From: a virus
DNA length: 37,647 nt
Virus record (IMG/VR): IMGVR_UViG_3300027747_003941
Location: 1-37,647 of that record
Direction: 5' to 3' (one strand)
The notes under the pieces were generated by a model. That model did not search any database and was not told where the DNA came from. It was given only the letters and a program-made list of their open reading frames with translations. Made by a program: the position numbers and the translations under genes. Below, in pieces: positions 37,168 through 37,647 of the stretch. Every line of letters starts with the position of its first letter. Positions within the stretch are counted from its first letter, which is position 1.

Positions 37168-37210
37168 ACCCATTTGCATACCATCAGAACTGCACTTGGG
37201 TCATTTTTTT
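37168..37210 (+). terminator. Second copy of the tRNA trailer hairpin with T-run
   Basis: ACCCATTTGCA pairs with TGCACTTGGGT (9 of 11 positions) around TACCATCAGAAC, followed by CA and seven T residues. Relative to the copy at 1147 the fifth pair changes C-G to A-T and the eighth changes A-T to T-A, both keeping pairing, while the loop differs at a single base. Confidence 0.7.
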
Positions 37211-37350
37211 GGATATATCAATAACGCATCCAAACATTTTTAATACTTGTATTAACCCTTGAATATTGTAATTAGTTTTATTTTGCTCAATTTTTCTTAG
37301 AACTGTCAAAGCAATTCCGCTTTTATATGCAAATTCCATTTGTGTCAATC
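37184..37350 (-). pseudogene. Xre-type helix-turn-helix domain, out of frame with the gene upstream
   Basis: In the frame one base off from the GIY-YIG gene, the minus strand encodes SVGLTQMEFAYKSGIALTVL, RKIEQNKTNYN and QVLKMFG, a clean HTH_3 (Xre) domain, and then stops at TGA 37186-37184 inside the trailer hairpin. It has no start codon of its own nearby (only an internal ATG in QMEFA). Adding one base to the A10 run at 37362-37371 would join it to the GIY-YIG product. So it is either the detached C-terminal domain of a broken gene or a domain reached by slippage. Confidence 0.65.
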
Positions 37351-37647
37351 CTACGCTTTTTCTTTTTTTTTTATAAAGTTTCCTATTTTATTAATTTCCA
37401 TACCTTCTCCATCTCCTAATAATACATCCAAATCTTTATTTATCAATAGAGGGGTAACTAATACACTATTTAAAAGCAACGCTTTTTTATTTAAATAATA
37501 TTGAATCCAATATCTTTCTCTTCCATCCAAGTCTTCTTCAATAGAAACATTTTGCAAAATAACTATCTTAGGGGCGTGTCCAATATCTTTCAAACTATCA
37601 ACCCATTTTTTTACTTTTTCTGAATGACTTTCTTTTAAATGCTCTAA
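37351..37647 (-). CDS. C-terminal part of a GIY-YIG nuclease (open at right edge)
   Basis: The frame is open up to the window edge (LEHLKESHSEKVKKWVDSL before the first internal ATG at 37593). DLDGREIYWIQYYL-like text, here DGRERYWIQYY, followed by LLNSVLVTP gives the glutamate and asparagine region of GIY-YIG nucleases. The N-terminal GIY and YIG strands must lie beyond the edge. The chain ends in IKKKEKA through an A-run. If the run were one base longer, it would continue into the HTH domain described at 37184-37350. Confidence 0.6.
   Translation of the reverse strand, partial: LEHLKESHSEKVKKWVDSLKDIGHAPKIVILQNVSIEEDLDGRERYWIQYYLNKKALLLNSVLVTPLLINKDLDVLLGDGEGMEINKIGNFIKKKEKA

Overview
The window looks like part of an AT-rich bacteriophage (or phage-like element) genome whose host is probably a member of the Bacteroidota. 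Three things support this. Several upstream regions carry the Bacteroidota promoter pattern TTG/TTTG, a 17-23 nt spacer, then TAnnTTTG. Start codons mostly lack Shine-Dalgarno sequences and are instead coupled by TAATG, ATGA or TAATATG overlaps. The gene content is viral: RecT with a Cas4-like exonuclease, a DUF932 protein, two muralytic enzymes, a GIY-YIG homing nuclease, phage tRNAs and dozens of tiny unassigned genes. No terminase, capsid, tail or integrase gene is recognisable here, so the virus class cannot be fixed.

Layout. (1) 1-1190, plus strand: the end of an unknown gene, a GT9-like glycosyltransferase, a tRNA-Ser and its trailer hairpin. (2) 1180-11109, minus strand: a tightly coupled surface-sugar operon. 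In transcription order it runs DUF6165, FkbM methyltransferase, sulfotransferase, GT9 transferase, a GIY-YIG nuclease inserted in the operon, a three-part 902-aa glycosyltransferase, GT4, a TibC-like autotransporter heptosyltransferase with an intact four-cysteine finger, and a NodU/CmcH carbamoyltransferase. (3) 11198-12527, plus: a small protein, an APS-kinase-like enzyme, an HxxH nucleotidyltransferase and a DUF2061 protein, possibly a sulfate-activation set. (4) 12585-18488, plus: small membrane-anchored proteins, a 677-aa protein with poly-threonine linkers, and two more glycosyltransferases directly behind it. (5) 18456-28099, minus: the replication, recombination and early block. It holds RecT, an Fe-S nuclease, a small palm-like protein that may be DNA-polymerase related, a basic protein, a further GT2, DUF932 and many small genes. 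Promoters with a shared palindromic operator lie between them. (6) 28227-37032, plus: about twenty short genes, most coding for a single membrane helix plus a variable head. A tail-anchored lysozyme, a GH19 enzyme, an LRAT/NlpC-like protein and a polymerase-beta-type nucleotidyltransferase lie among them. (7) 37054-37647: an odd tRNA-like gene, a second copy of the trailer hairpin, and a GIY-YIG/HTH gene split at an A-run.

Most striking is the amount of sugar-decorating capacity: at least eight glycosyltransferases plus methyl-, sulfo- and carbamoyl-transferases, beside a mucin-like threonine-rich protein. My inference is that the virus may glycosylate its own threonine-rich surface protein, perhaps starting with an O-linked heptose. 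The second is the series of single-pass membrane proteins carrying muralytic activities, which could belong to a membrane-containing virion or to an envelope-spanning lysis or entry apparatus. Both are hypotheses from sequence reading only.
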